Source of the DNA: an uncultured Leptolyngbyaceae cyanobacterium
Lineage (GTDB): Bacteria; Cyanobacteriota; Cyanobacteriia; Leptolyngbyales; Leptolyngbyaceae
NCBI GenBank assembly: GCA_938023035.1
Contig: CALIDI010000036.1
Span: 1-55,491 of the forward strand
Reading direction: 5' to 3'
DNA length: 55,491 bases
The notes below the pieces were generated by a model. It worked only from the letters and a program-made list of their open reading frames with translations, ran no database searches and was not told where the DNA came from. Shown here piece by piece: positions 37,695-47,029 of the stretch (its first letter is position 1; the number at the start of each line of letters is the position of its first letter). Both the position numbers and the translations under genes were made by a program.

Positions 37695-38368
37695 TCAGAC
37701 TTTAATAATCCAGGCGTTACGGTTTTCTTTGTTTACAAAGGAGGCGGGCACAACAGGGATGGAGACACCCAGGGCGTTAAATGCCGCCCGGATTGCCGTC
37801 GCATGGGCAGACTCGTTGGTTCCAATGCTGCCAGCGGCAACGACCAGATTAGGGGTCTTTAGCTGGGCGGCTTCGGTTGTATAGGCGATCGCGGCATCCA
37901 CTTCTAAAGCCAGTGCCAACTTGGCAATATTCACATCGCTATTAATGTTGCCCTCCCCTGCCTTGATATAGGAAGACACATCATAGCTTTGCTCCGCTTT
38001 GACTGGCATCCCCCCTAAACTTTGAATCACTGAGGTCAATAAATCCCGATGTTTTTATGATCATTTTGATTGGCCAGAGCAACTGCCAGTACAGCTTTAC
38101 CCACATTGGTATTGGTTAATTTACCTGCGGCAAAACTATAAGCCCAAATCGCTTGATGTTCGTAGAACAACGCCGTATTGAGAACTTTAATGTCACTTTG
38201 GCTATTTTGCTGATTGCGTGATTGTGCGTTGGCTTGATTGGCCAATAATGGCACGCCTAACACCCCCGCAACTCCTGTGATTGTGCCAGCGACCAGAGTT
38301 TCGCGGCGAGAAAAACCTCGAGAACGACGCCCTGCTTTGGATGGGAAGTCAAATGGCTTAAAATCCAC
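37695..38368 (-). pseudogene. Ferritin-like domain protein with Tat-like signal, one-base frameshift
   Basis: The first frame (from 38368) has a twin-arginine-type signal (FSRRETLVAGTITGVAGVLG, then ANA). The start of a ferritin-like four-helix domain follows (LNTALFYEHQAIWAYSFAAG, ALANQNDHK). It stops at IGIY, while the next frame continues with TSVIQSLGGMPV to the end (WIIKV). On the minus strand the break lies in CATAAAAACATCGG near 38049-38056. One extra A in this run gives NDHKKHRDLLTSVIQS, a normal family helix, and a single frame of exactly 225 codons including stop. Related proteins are periplasmic and of unknown role, with E-x2-H metal-type residues. A sequencing error in the A-run is the main alternative to a true pseudogene. 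Confidence 0.85.
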
Positions 38369-38759
38369 GGTCTTAGGTCTCCTAAAGTGAGGAACAGCAT
38401 CGCTGACTAATCGGCAACACCATCGATGTCATCGTTTGTCATCTATAAGCGTGTACGCTAAGAGAAAACAATCGGATTCCTTTGGGGGATGATTTTGCCT
38501 GGTACGGCAGTGCCAAAAGATGCAGGACGACCATAGAGACGCAAGAACCCCGAAGCCATTTTTCCTGATTGATTGACACAATCTGGACACCGGGGGGCTG
38601 AAACCGCTGAGACCTCAATGAAGTCGCCTGCCGCTGCCTCTCTACTCTTACCGAAAACCTGCGTAGGTGGGTTTTGCCTCTATAGGTTCGGCTTCCAGCC
38701 GTCAGCAAAAAACGCTCTGTCAGTCAACGAGGGTGAAAGTTGGGGTGATCCAATCTTTG
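38369..38759. other. Intergenic region with a dispersed repeat
   Basis: It contains the upstream region of the ferritin-like gene and the end of the moxR gene. The one clear structure is the 66-bp repeat at 38640-38705. No gene is supported. Confidence 0.55.
38640..38705 (+). repeat. 66-bp dispersed repeat, copy 1
   Basis: It runs from CTCTACTCTTACCGAAAACC to GGCTTCCAGCCGTCAG. It matches the reverse complement of 46632-46697 along most of its length and contains the stem ACCTGCGTAGGTGGGTT. Confidence 0.8.
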
Positions 38760-39671
38760 CTAGTGAATGGGAACGGTATCTAATAGATTTTGCACAATCG
38801 CCTTAGCACGTTTACCCCCAGAAACGATCATCCGGTGGGGTAGAACATAGGGGGCTAATGTTTTCACATCATCGGGAATGGCATAGTCCCGGTCTTCCAT
38901 AAACGCATAGGCCTGTACAGCCCGATGCAGGGCAACCGCTCCCCGTGGGCTGATTCCTAAAATGACATCTTCTGGGCGATCGCGCGTGGCTCGAACTAAG
39001 TTAAGCAGATACTGCTGCAAGGATGTCTCTACGGTGACTTGGGCTGCCAATTGTTGCAACTGGTGAATCTCTTCCAAGGAAATGCAAGGCTGCAAGTCTT
39101 GTACCGAGGCATCTGTTTGTAAGCGCTGGAGCATTTGTAACTCTTCAGCTTCGGTGGGGTAACCCAGGGAGAGGGAAAGGGCAAAGCGATCCATCTGGGC
39201 TTCGGGGAGAGGAAACGTTCCTTGGTACTCAACTGGGTTTTGGGTCGCAATCACAAAAAAAGGATTGGGCACCTTGCGAGAAATGCCATCAACGGTTACC
39301 TGGTGTTCTTCCATGACCTCTAAAAGAGCGGACTGGGTACGAGGAGTCGCCCGGTTAATTTCATCGGCCAGTAACACATTGGCAAACACTGGCCCTGGCA
39401 TAAACTCAAACTCGCCACTGCGGGGATTCCAGATATTTGTACCGGTGATGTCGGTAGGCATTAAGTCGGGAGTACATTGCACCCGCTGAAACTTGCCATC
39501 AATCGACTTTGCCAGAGTTTTGGCCAATAGGGTTTTGCCAACGCCGGGGACATCCTCTAGCAAAATATTTCCTCCCGATAACAGGGCCACAATTACTAGT
39601 CGAATGGCTTCCTGCTTACCGACAATGACCTTACCTAAGTTGTCTGATAGCCGCTGAATTCGATCGCGCAT
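38760..39671 (-). CDS. MoxR-type AAA+ ATPase
   Basis: A 303-residue AAA+ ATPase of the MoxR class. Signatures are ILLEDVPGVGKTLLAKTLA (Walker A, about 36-54), FQRVQCTPDLMPTDITGTNI, VLLADEINRATPRTQSALLE (Walker B, about 100) and ATQNPVEYQGTFPLPEAQMDRF (sensor 1 region). MoxR ATPases act as chaperones that insert metals or assemble complexes, usually with a VWA-domain partner encoded next to them. No VWA gene is adjacent here; the only one in the window is about 20 kb away. It seems to be monocistronic. Confidence 0.93.
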   Translation of the reverse strand: MRDRIQRLSDNLGKVIVGKQEAIRLVIVALLSGGNILLEDVPGVGKTLLAKTLAKSIDGKFQRVQCTPDLMPTDITGTNIWNPRSGEFEFMPGPVFANVLLADEINRATPRTQSALLEVMEEHQVTVDGISRKVPNPFFVIATQNPVEYQGTFPLPEAQMDRFALSLSLGYPTEAEELQMLQRLQTDASVQDLQPCISLEEIHQLQQLAAQVTVETSLQQYLLNLVRATRDRPEDVILGISPRGAVALHRAVQAYAFMEDRDYAIPDDVKTLAPYVLPHRMIVSGGKRAKAIVQNLLDTVPIH

Positions 39672-39744
39672 AGCCCTCTCCGTGGCAGTCTTTTTCTAGT
39701 GTGCCCAGATTTCGACTCGATTGGGCGACAAAATCAGAATGGGG

Positions 39745-39818
39745 CGCCTGTCACTTTTGCCCTCACTCTGAGCTGGCTCGGCTTGGGGGATGAGGGCCTG
39801 CAAAGGTGACAGGCTCTC
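39745..39818 (-). repeat. Palindromic intergenic repeat, copy D (internally deleted)
   Basis: Both ends are kept (GCCTGTCACTTTTGCCCTCA and CAAAGGTGACAGGCTCTCTC), but the middle is reduced to AGCTGGCTCGGCTTGG. Compared with copy C, one A-T pair of the end stem is replaced by C-G on both sides. Confidence 0.8.
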
Positions 39819-39904
39819 TCAAAATGCCCTCAAAGCATGGATCTTGATTGATCCATTTGCCAACCCTATCCAAGGGGTTCTAGGTGGCGCTCTGGTGTGG
39901 AGGC

Positions 39905-40852
39905 TTAGACGGAGCTAAGACGACTGAGTAGCGATCGCGCAGTCTCGCAATCTGCCTGAATCTGGGCTTTCAAGTCATTCAAAGATGAAAATTTCTGCTC
40001 TGGCCGCAAGAATTTCTCTAGCTGAACGATAAGCGTTTTACCGTAGAGATTTTCATCCCAATTAAATAGATGGACTTCGGCTACCGGAGTCGTGCCATTA
40101 AGGGTGGGACGACAGCCCACATTCATGACGCCGATGGCTGATTGCCGCGGAAGCTGGGCCTCGTCTAGGGCAGGAGTACAGATTTCAACCTGGACGGCAT
40201 AAACACCGGTATGGGGCAAAAACTTATTGTCGGGGAGGCGCAAATTCGCCGTGGGAAACCCCAGAGTTCTTCCAAGTTGTTGGCCAACGACTACTTCACC
40301 CATGAGCGAGTAGGGACGCCCCAAAAGGCTGTTAGCTATGGCTAAGTTGCCCTGCTCTAATGCCTGGCGAATCGCTGAACTACTAATGCGATCGCCCGAT
40401 TGCTTCTCCAACCCTGCAATCATTACCTCAACCCCATGACTCGCCGCGATCGCTTGCAGGTCCTGAGCTGTGCCTGTGCGCTGGTGACCAAAACAAAAAT
40501 CAGCCCCCACACTAATATGAGTTGCTTGCAACCCACCAATTAAAATCTGCTCAACAAACTCTGCGGGCGATAGCCTGGCTAACTTCCAGTCAAAGGGCAG
40601 TAGCACCAATTGCTCAACTCCAAGCTGCTTCAACTGCAACACTTTTTCGTGGGTAGGGGTTAACAATTTGCGGGGCTGACCGGTGAAAAACTCCTTAGGA
40701 TGGGGCGAAAAGGTGAGAACTGTGCTGTGAGATCCTGACACCTGCGTAATCGGGTCGATAACCTGCCGGTGACCGCGATGAACACCATCAAAATTACCCA
40801 GGGCAAGGGCCGTTGGGGTTAATGCTGTCTGAAGTGATGAAGTCATCCACAC
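39905..40852 (-). CDS. ribF: Bifunctional riboflavin kinase / FAD synthetase
   Basis: A 315-residue enzyme that converts riboflavin to FMN and then FAD in the cytosol. The N-terminal adenylyltransferase part has LGNFDGVHRGHRQVI (HxGH-type nucleotide site), VLTFSPHPKEF, SVGADFCFGHQRTG and ISSSAIRQALEQGN. The C-terminal riboflavin kinase part has GRTLGFPTANLRLPDNK with the PTAN metal/nucleotide motif, and VAEVHLFNWDENLYGKTL with the catalytic-region acidic residues. Length and order are standard. It is divergent from the ABC exporter gene. No FMN riboswitch was recognised upstream. Confidence 0.96.
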   Translation of the reverse strand: MWMTSSLQTALTPTALALGNFDGVHRGHRQVIDPITQVSGSHSTVLTFSPHPKEFFTGQPRKLLTPTHEKVLQLKQLGVEQLVLLPFDWKLARLSPAEFVEQILIGGLQATHISVGADFCFGHQRTGTAQDLQAIAASHGVEVMIAGLEKQSGDRISSSAIRQALEQGNLAIANSLLGRPYSLMGEVVVGQQLGRTLGFPTANLRLPDNKFLPHTGVYAVQVEICTPALDEAQLPRQSAIGVMNVGCRPTLNGTTPVAEVHLFNWDENLYGKTLIVQLEKFLRPEQKFSSLNDLKAQIQADCETARSLLSRLSSV

Positions 40853-41187
40853 GCTTTACATTTTGACATATCTTTTTGTCAGAATCATCTAAATCCCCCA
40901 TTAATCTGGCTCAAGATCGTGGATTAAGTAAATGGCAGAACTGAAGGTGCCATCCCAGAGGCCCTAGGGAAACCAGAGTTATTCCTCTATACGCGCTGTG
41001 TCGCTACAGTTAAAGGCTCAGGGTTGTGTTGCTCATCCCGACCAATCTAGCCTTTTCAGGCTTTCTGAATGCCCTCAGGGCGATTAGTTCTGTACTGTCT
41101 GAAAGGGGTGCAGTCAACCCCAGGGTTTGCCGGTTGAAAGGGACGCGCTACAGTTGAAAGGCATTGCTTTTTCTCTATTTAACCTGC
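40853..41187. other. Divergent region between ribF and the ABC exporter gene
   Basis: A 335-bp spacer with a small stem (GCCCTCAGGGC near 41070). A short frame starting in the spacer at 41127 runs into the exporter gene and has no coding character. No gene is supported. Confidence 0.5.
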
Positions 41188-43002
41188 ATGACCTTTCCCA
41201 CCGCACCAGCCCCTGCCAAAGATCGTGCCATTCGGGAAACCGATTGGCGCTTGTTTCTGCGTTTGGCTCCCTATGGGCTACGCAATCGGAAATTGCTGAT
41301 TTTGGCGATGGTGCTGTTAGTACCCGTGTCGGTTGCAGGAGCGATGCAACCCATCCTGGTTGGGCAGGCCGTTTCCTTTATTCGGCAGGAACCGACCACC
41401 TGGGAGTTTTTGCAAACGGTCACCCTCAGTGCTGGCATCAATATTCTAGCGGGGTTATTGCTGTTAACCCTGCTGGTGCGAGGTTTGTTAGATGCTTGCC
41501 AGGGCTTTTTGGTACAGAAGGTGGGACAAAATATTACGGCGGAAATTCGAGAGGACTTGTTCGACCATGTGACTTCTCTAGCCGTTCGTTTTTTTGATCG
41601 CACCCCCGTTGGTAAGCTGATTACCCGCTTGACCAGTGATGTGGAGGCGTTAGGCGATGTCTTCTCAACAGGAGCCATTGGCATTTTGGGCGATCTGTTC
41701 TCGATTTTGATTTTGGCGATCGCCATGTTTGTTCGCCAGTGGCAATTGGCCTTGTTGTTGCTTGTCATGCTGATACCCGTCACTCTGTTAGTAATTTATT
41801 TTCAGCAACAGTTTCGCAAGGCCAACTATAAAGCCCGCGAAGAGCTGTCCCAACTGAATGCCATGCTGCAAGAAAATATGGTGGGAGTGGGAGTGGTGCA
41901 ACTCTTTCGGCGAGAAGCGTTCAATGCCAACCTGTTTCGCCAGGTAAATCAGCACTACATTAAGCAAGTAGACCGTACTATCTTTTATGACTCGGCCATT
42001 TCGGCCACCCTAGAGTGGATTTCTCTAGTAGCGATCGCGGCAGTGCTATGGGTAGGGGGCGCTTTGATTGTTGGCAAAGCGCTCACCTTTGGGCAGCTAT
42101 CCGAGTTCATTCTTTTTGCCCAGCGCCTGTTCGACCCGTTACGCCAATTTGCTGAGAAGTTTACCGCTATTCAAGCGGGTTTAACCGCCGTTGAGCGCGT
42201 CAGCGACATTCTCAATGAGCCGATTGAAATTCGTGATGCCGAACATCCGGCAACTCTGAATGCTCGACAAGCTGCGGGCGAAATTCGCTTTGAGCATGTC
42301 TCCTTTGCCTACAAACCGGATGAATATGTTCTGCGAGATCTCAACTTTACGATTCATCCCGGTGAGAAGGTCGCTCTAGTGGGGCCAACGGGGGCCGGTA
42401 AAAGTTCCATCATTCGTTTGCTGAGCCGGCTCTACGACCCCAGCCAGGGGCGCATTCTAGTAGATGGTGTGGATATTCGTCATTTGCCCCAAACAGAGCT
42501 ACGTCGGCATATGGCCGTGATTTTGCAGGATGGCTTTATCTTTGCTGGTGACGTTAAAAGCAATATCACGCTGGGCGAAGACTATACCCTGGAGGAAGTT
42601 AAGCTCGCGGCTCAAAACACTAATGTTGCCGACTTGATTGAGCGACTCCCCCAGGGCTATGACACCCTCCTGCGAGAACGGGGCACTAACCTCTCTGCTG
42701 GGCAAAAGCAACTCCTTGCCTTTGCCCGAGCTGCCATTCGAGAGCCGCGTATCCTTGTGTTAGATGAGGCTACGGCTAGCCTAGATGTAGCCACAGAGGC
42801 ACGGGTGCAGGCCGCACTGGAGAACTTGCTGGTGGGCCGCACGGCGATTATTATTGCCCATCGCCTTTCCACGATTCGCAATGTTGATCGAATTCTCGTT
42901 TTGAAGCGGGGCGAATTAGTCGAAGCGGGTAGCCATGAGGAACTCTTGGCGTTGGGAGGCCTTTATGCCAGCCTTTACAAGTTACAAATGCTGGAAGACT
43001 GA
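41188..43002 (+). CDS. ABC exporter, fused membrane and ATPase domains (MdlB/MsbA type)
   Basis: From ATG 41188 the product has 604 residues; an in-frame TTG at 41164 is less likely. A six-helix exporter membrane domain (about 25-320) is joined to a nucleotide-binding domain (about 340-600). That domain has Walker [12 protein letters not shown]-loop VILQDGFIF, signature [14 protein letters not shown], Walker [13 protein letters not shown] and switch IIAHRLSTI. It works as a homo- or heterodimer that exports lipids, peptides or drugs. The substrate cannot be read from sequence. It is followed after 17 bp by hisF on the same strand, so the two are probably co-transcribed. Confidence 0.93.
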   Translation: MTFPTAPAPAKDRAIRETDWRLFLRLAPYGLRNRKLLILAMVLLVPVSVAGAMQPILVGQAVSFIRQEPTTWEFLQTVTLSAGINILAGLLLLTLLVRGLLDACQGFLVQKVGQNITAEIREDLFDHVTSLAVRFFDRTPVGKLITRLTSDVEALGDVFSTGAIGILGDLFSILILAIAMFVRQWQLALLLLVMLIPVTLLVIYFQQQFRKANYKAREELSQLNAMLQENMVGVGVVQLFRREAFNANLFRQVNQHYIKQVDRTIFYDSAISATLEWISLVAIAAVLWVGGALIVGKALTFGQLSEFILFAQRLFDPLRQFAEKFTAIQAGLTAVERVSDILNEPIEIRDAEHPATLNARQAAGEIRFEHVSFAYKPDEYVLRDLNFTIHPGEKVALVGPTGAGKSSIIRLLSRLYDPSQGRILVDGVDIRHLPQTELRRHMAVILQDGFIFAGDVKSNITLGEDYTLEEVKLAAQNTNVADLIERLPQGYDTLLRERGTNLSAGQKQLLAFARAAIREPRILVLDEATASLDVATEARVQAALENLLVGRTAIIIAHRLSTIRNVDRILVLKRGELVEAGSHEELLALGGLYASLYKLQMLED

Positions 43003-43019
43003 TAGGGAGCAGAAGCGCC

Positions 43020-43787
43020 ATGCTAGCAAAACGGATCTTACCCTGCCTGGATGTGAGAGCAGGGCGTGTGGTTAAGGGGGTTAATTTTGTTGATTTGCGC
43101 GATGCTGGTGACCCAGTGGAGCTAGCCCAGGCTTATAACGATGCTGGGGCAGATGAGCTGGTGTTTCTGGATATTACGGCGACCCATGAAGACCGGGATA
43201 TTATCTTTGATGTGGTGTATCGCACGGCTGAGCAGGTTTTTATTCCCCTGACGGTCGGGGGAGGCATCCAAAACTTAGAAACGGTTAAACAATTATTAAG
43301 GGCTGGGGCCGATAAGGTAAGTATCAACTCGGCTGCGGTGCGCAATCCTGATTTTATCAATCAGGCGAGCGATCGCTTTGGGGCGCAGTGTATTGTTGTC
43401 GCCATCGATGCCCGTCGCCGCCGTGAGCCAGAAAACCCTGGTTGGGATGTATTCGTGCGGGGGGGGCGAGAGAATACCGGCATTGATGCGCTTACCTGGG
43501 CAGAGACGGCAGCCCAACGAGGCGCTGGCGAACTGCTGGTAACGAGCATGGATGCCGACGGGACTCAGGCCGGTTATGACCTAGAACTGACGCGGGCGAT
43601 CGCCGAGCGGGTCGAGATTCCTGTAATCGCATCGGGGGGAGCTGGCACCTGCGCCCATATCCATGCGGCCCTCACAGAAGGCAAAGCCGAAGCGGCTCTA
43701 CTAGCTTCCCTATTGCATTACGGGCAACTTACCGTGGGGCAAATCAAGTCCTACCTGGCCGAACAGCAGGTACCCGTGCGCCTATAA
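43020..43787 (+). CDS. hisF: Imidazole glycerol phosphate synthase cyclase subunit
   Basis: A 255-residue TIM-barrel enzyme of histidine synthesis. With HisH it converts PRFAR and glutamine-derived ammonia to imidazole glycerol phosphate and AICAR. The start [21 protein letters not shown] carries catalytic Asp11, and the second catalytic Asp is in VVAIDARR. The phosphate loops GGGIQNL and ASGGAG and the PVELAQ and SMDADGTQ segments are intact. The start lies 17 bp after the ABC exporter stop, with AGGGAG before it. HisH is not in the window, as is normal for scattered his genes of cyanobacteria. Confidence 0.98.
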   Translation: MLAKRILPCLDVRAGRVVKGVNFVDLRDAGDPVELAQAYNDAGADELVFLDITATHEDRDIIFDVVYRTAEQVFIPLTVGGGIQNLETVKQLLRAGADKVSINSAAVRNPDFINQASDRFGAQCIVVAIDARRRREPENPGWDVFVRGGRENTGIDALTWAETAAQRGAGELLVTSMDADGTQAGYDLELTRAIAERVEIPVIASGGAGTCAHIHAALTEGKAEAALLASLLHYGQLTVGQIKSYLAEQQVPVRL

Positions 43788-43879
43788 CTGGGGATGATTA
43801 ACCGCCGAAGCGTAGCAAATACAACAAAATCTTGAAGAGAGAGCACCAAGATTGAGGGGAATGTTACAATACTCAACAT

Positions 43880-44152
43880 ATGCTGCTAATTATTGTTGCG
43901 ATTGTCATTTCCCTAGTTGCTTGGTCGCTGCATTTGATGCAGCAGGCAATCGAGCAACGTGAATTTTCGTTGATGCTTGCCGGTACTCTAGTTGCTTTTT
44001 CAGCGGCAGCAATGATGGCTGTTTACTTTCTTACTAGTAGCTGCCTCGCTTATTTTTCAGACCCGACTCACACCTTTACTAGCCCATCATCTTCTGAAAC
44101 CGTGATTTGGGTCTTCCCTTCTGAGGTTGGCACTGATTTACTCGTTGAGTGA
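43880..44152 (+). CDS. Small two-helix membrane protein, unknown function
   Basis: A 90-residue protein. The first helix starts at the N-terminus (LLIIVAIVISLVAWSLHLM) and the second covers LMLAGTLVAFSAAAMMAVYFL. A polar Ser/Thr-rich tail ends in WVFPSEVGTDLLVE. TACAAT lies only about 10 nt before the ATG, and no ribosome-binding site is clear, so the start is uncertain. It sits 92 bp downstream of hisF on the same strand. It is not recognised as a named family. Confidence 0.55.
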   Translation: MLLIIVAIVISLVAWSLHLMQQAIEQREFSLMLAGTLVAFSAAAMMAVYFLTSSCLAYFSDPTHTFTSPSSSETVIWVFPSEVGTDLLVE

Positions 44153-44518
44153 GATCGCTTGATACCTGGTTAATTTCTTTCACGGTGGGAGTACCCTACT
44201 TTTGCCAGCTACACTACCCTGGAGGAAGCATAGAGCACTCCATCTTCCTTGTTTGAATGCCCGGCAGGTCTACATCCTTTCTCCCAAAATGGGTAAGGAT
44301 TTAGGGTGTAGCTTGCTTCCCGCAGAGTGGGTTACGAAAATTGGGATGTACTCCTCGCAGTTGAAAGTCGGGGAAAGGCTCCTTGGCTGTAGGAGCAAAA
44401 TGCTCCCCAACCCGCAAAACATCACTACAGTGCCAGAGTGAAGAGTCGCCTACCGTTCAGGTGCACTGAAGCCCCAGCCTACTGAAAAAGGCTTGTTTCA
44501 AATTTTACACAGCCGTAC
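44153..44518. other. Intergenic region, no gene seen
   Basis: It contains a short stem (GCTCCTTGGCTGTAGGAGC near 44370) and no T-run. A frame at 44202-44441 has no ribosome-binding site or recognisable product. Nothing else is supported. Confidence 0.5.
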
Positions 44519-45331
44519 CTAGCGGGGTTGACGCATCAAAGCACTCCAGGTTTCGGTTCCAACAACTCCATCGACCTTTAGATTAAAGCGCCGTTGGGCT
44601 TCTTTCACAGAAGCTTGAGTTCCCTTACCAAAAATGCCGTCAATCGCCCCACGATAAACCCCAATTGCCCTCAACCGCTCTTGCAGACTGACAACAGCAG
44701 GGCCGCGCATACCGAGCCTGAGAATTGGGAAAGCTGGAGCTGTGGTTGGATTGTGGGCTGGCTTTGCGGGAGTTGCTGGCTCAGGGGCTGCGGGCGAAAC
44801 TGGGGCAGGCTGTTGGGGCTGAGCGATCGCGGGATTGGCTGGCTCAATACCTGGCATTGGAAAATCTACCGAACTCCCTGAAGAAGAGGCTGGCGGTGCT
44901 TGGCTGGGCGAAGTCGCTACCTGATCGTCGGGTGCTGCTGGAAACAACCGCCCCCAAGTCGCATTCCCTGTAATGCCATCGGCTTTTAGACCCGCCGCCC
45001 GCTGAAATTGTTTCACAGCTTGAGCCGTTGCTGCATCATAAACCCCGTTGACCGTTCCTGGATAAAATCCCAACAGCTTGAGGCTGGCCTGTAACTCTAC
45101 TACGGCTTCACCGCGACTTCCCAACTTCAGTACGGGTCGAGTCGGCAGGTTCGCGATCGGTGGAATCTGATATCCTGCTGGCGTCACTGCCGCTGGCTGA
45201 GCACTGGCAATCAAGCCTAATAAGCGGCCCCAAATTCCCAATCCAACTAAAAGAGTACAACAGACCAGCCAAAATCGATAGGATGAATTTGACAGAGTTG
45301 GTCGTCTCAGGGAAGTCAACATTGGTGGCAT
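44519..45331 (-). CDS. Membrane-anchored protein with two peptidoglycan-binding domains
   Basis: A 270-residue protein. One N-terminal membrane helix (WLVCCTLLVGLGIWGRLLGLI, about 21-42) is followed by a PG_binding_1 domain (about 66-125: LKLGSRGEAVVELQASLKLLGFYPG, AVKQFQRAAGLKADGITGNATW). A Pro/Ala-rich linker leads to a second PG_binding_1 domain (about 200-268: LRLGMRGPAVVSLQERLRAIG, KVDGVVGTETWSALM). It has no catalytic domain. It probably stays tethered to the membrane and holds or senses the cell wall. It is transcribed alone, divergent from the ADP-ribosylglycohydrolase-like gene. Confidence 0.9.
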   Translation of the reverse strand: MPPMLTSLRRPTLSNSSYRFWLVCCTLLVGLGIWGRLLGLIASAQPAAVTPAGYQIPPIANLPTRPVLKLGSRGEAVVELQASLKLLGFYPGTVNGVYDAATAQAVKQFQRAAGLKADGITGNATWGRLFPAAPDDQVATSPSQAPPASSSGSSVDFPMPGIEPANPAIAQPQQPAPVSPAAPEPATPAKPAHNPTTAPAFPILRLGMRGPAVVSLQERLRAIGVYRGAIDGIFGKGTQASVKEAQRRFNLKVDGVVGTETWSALMRQPR

Positions 45332-45730
45332 CCTTGGTCTGGATAGGGTTCGAGGGATGAATCAGGGCTGGGTTCAAATGCTAACGATACTAACCCCGGA
45401 AAGTCAGAACTAACCCCGGAAAGTCAGAAAAATTTTTCACGAGGTAGCGATCGCTACGCTAGGAGTAGTGCTTCAAAACAAAAAACCAGGCTAGCCATAC
45501 TATATGTGAGTTGCCTGCAAAAACACGTCTGGTTTCCTTAAATTTCATTGAATTTTTGGAGGACGGCAAGTGGGCTAATCTCGTTTGAGCTGCTTTAGCT
45601 TTAGAGAGTCGCTAAAATTCTCACGGGATGTGAACAGACACCTTGTCCAAGGGCCAGCCTTAGGGCTTTGTCCAGGGAGAAACCCTGGGTTTCAATCTGG
45701 CCTTTGGCTGAACTACTGAGGGCACAACCT
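45332..45730. other. Divergent intergenic region with a tandem repeat
   Basis: Its main feature is the 20-bp tandem repeat listed separately. An in-frame upstream extension of the next gene (from 45668) does not look coding. No RNA gene seen. Confidence 0.5.
45389..45428. repeat. Perfect 20-bp tandem repeat
   Basis: ACTAACCCCGGAAAGTCAGA occurs twice head to tail, 58 bp before the start of the peptidoglycan-binding gene (minus strand). It lies in that gene's promoter area. Confidence 0.85.
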
Positions 45731-46516
45731 ATGAAATATCGGGTGGTGAGTCGATTTGAAGGGGCAATTTGGGGGGCTGCACTTGGAGAAACGCTGGGAG
45801 CGATCGCCCCTGAAATGCAGCGAATATGCTCATATCCACGGCTCTACTTCTCCCCTGACCCACGGGGGGCAGCAGTGCAGATGCCCCTCAACGCCAATTT
45901 GCAAGAAAATGCCCGACGGTTGCTAGAGTTGGGTGAATGGGTGCCAAGTCAGAGTCAGCCGCCTGCTGACTTAGAAAGTCCCACGGCGCTGGTGCTGGCA
46001 ACCTTGCCACTCACCCTGTTTTGCTACGATCAGATTGACCAGTTGCAACGGCATCTTAGCCAGACAGCGACTCAGTGGCAGGTGCCACTCCAGTCGCAAG
46101 GCGGATGGCATAAGTTAAGTCACGCGATTGCTCTGCTCTTGGAAGAGCAACTGCCCGATCAAAACTTTGTCGATGCCTTGAAGGCTGAGGATGCCCAAAC
46201 CACAGGGTTGGCACTTCACTACTTTTTGCAAACCCCAACTGACCTAGCGATCGCCCTACGACGGGCCGCCACCAGTGAAGCCGCACCCCTTCTTTGCCCT
46301 CTTATCGGGGTGCTTGCCGGGGCTTGGAATGGCCTTGCTGGCATACCCTTGCACTGGGCCATGGGCATGCAGGCATCTAGCAGTGGGAGTGCTCTCCGAT
46401 CAGAGATTCGAGACCTGGCAGAGCAACTCTTCTGCGCCTGGGCTGGGATTGCCAAGGGGGGCAAAGCAGAGGCTACCCTCGCCGTCACCGCTCTCAACGG
46501 GATCCGCCCTCGCTGA
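45731..46516 (+). CDS. ADP-ribosylglycohydrolase-like protein
   Basis: From ATG 45731 the product has 261 residues. The start RFEGAIWGAALGETLGAIAP has the form of the first helix of ADP-ribosylglycohydrolase-fold proteins (F.G...G...GDALG). The chain is helical throughout, with LCPLIGVLAGAWNGLAGIPLHW as the second family-like element (G.LAGA..G..GIP..W). The acidic metal ligands of active enzymes (GDA, DTD) are not evident: GET stands in place of GDA. It is therefore a divergent and perhaps non-catalytic member. It is read alone, and the upstream gene is divergent. Confidence 0.7.
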   Translation: MKYRVVSRFEGAIWGAALGETLGAIAPEMQRICSYPRLYFSPDPRGAAVQMPLNANLQENARRLLELGEWVPSQSQPPADLESPTALVLATLPLTLFCYDQIDQLQRHLSQTATQWQVPLQSQGGWHKLSHAIALLLEEQLPDQNFVDALKAEDAQTTGLALHYFLQTPTDLAIALRRAATSEAAPLLCPLIGVLAGAWNGLAGIPLHWAMGMQASSSGSALRSEIRDLAEQLFCAWAGIAKGGKAEATLAVTALNGIRPR

Positions 46517-47029
46517 GTAGTATTAAGTGCATCACTCCTGGCCGCACGTACTCATACCGAAGGACAGGGAATGGTGACACTCCCTGTCGGGAAAACAGAA
46601 ATGAGGCGTGTTGACTGGCAAAACTTTTTTACTGACGGCTGGAAGCCGCGCCTACAGAGGTAAGACCCACGCAGGTGGGTTTTCGGTAAGGGTAGAGGGT
46701 CGGCGGCGGCCAACTTCGTTGTTATTGATCAACTCCTGAGTCAGATGTTAAGCGTGGGTATGGCTACAATAATCAACAGTTCAGCGCACATTTCCATGGA
46801 TTTACATAAGCGCATCTGTAAAAGAAACGGTAGAAATCAGAAAGGTTCCTGAAGAGGTTTCTATAATTTAGGTGGGCGAATTTAGTCGGTCGCTATTGTT
46901 ATTGGTTGCCATTGTTCGCCGATTGTCTGCAATTGCTGCCTTCTTGGGTTAAGTAGTTGGCACCGTGGAGAATACTTCTGAGTCAGCTATTTCACAAATA
47001 TTCTGTGTCCCTAAAACGCCCCATTGCCT
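46517..47029. other. Intergenic region upstream of the 7TM-HD gene
   Basis: It contains copy 2 of the 66-bp repeat and the promoter area of the following gene. No gene is supported. Confidence 0.55.
46632..46697 (-). repeat. 66-bp dispersed repeat, copy 2
   Basis: Starts CTGACGGCTGGAAGCCGCGC and ends TTTCGGTAAGGGTAGAG. It is the inverted counterpart of 38640-38705. The inner stem ACCCACGCAGGTGGGT is well formed. Confidence 0.8.

Noticed and set aside
37448-37862. Overlapping frames on both strands downstream of the ferritin-like gene
   Set aside because: They exclude each other, lack ribosome-binding sites, and one runs antisense into the ferritin-like gene.
40853-41187. FMN riboswitch near ribF
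   Set aside because: None of the conserved FMN-element sequence blocks were seen.
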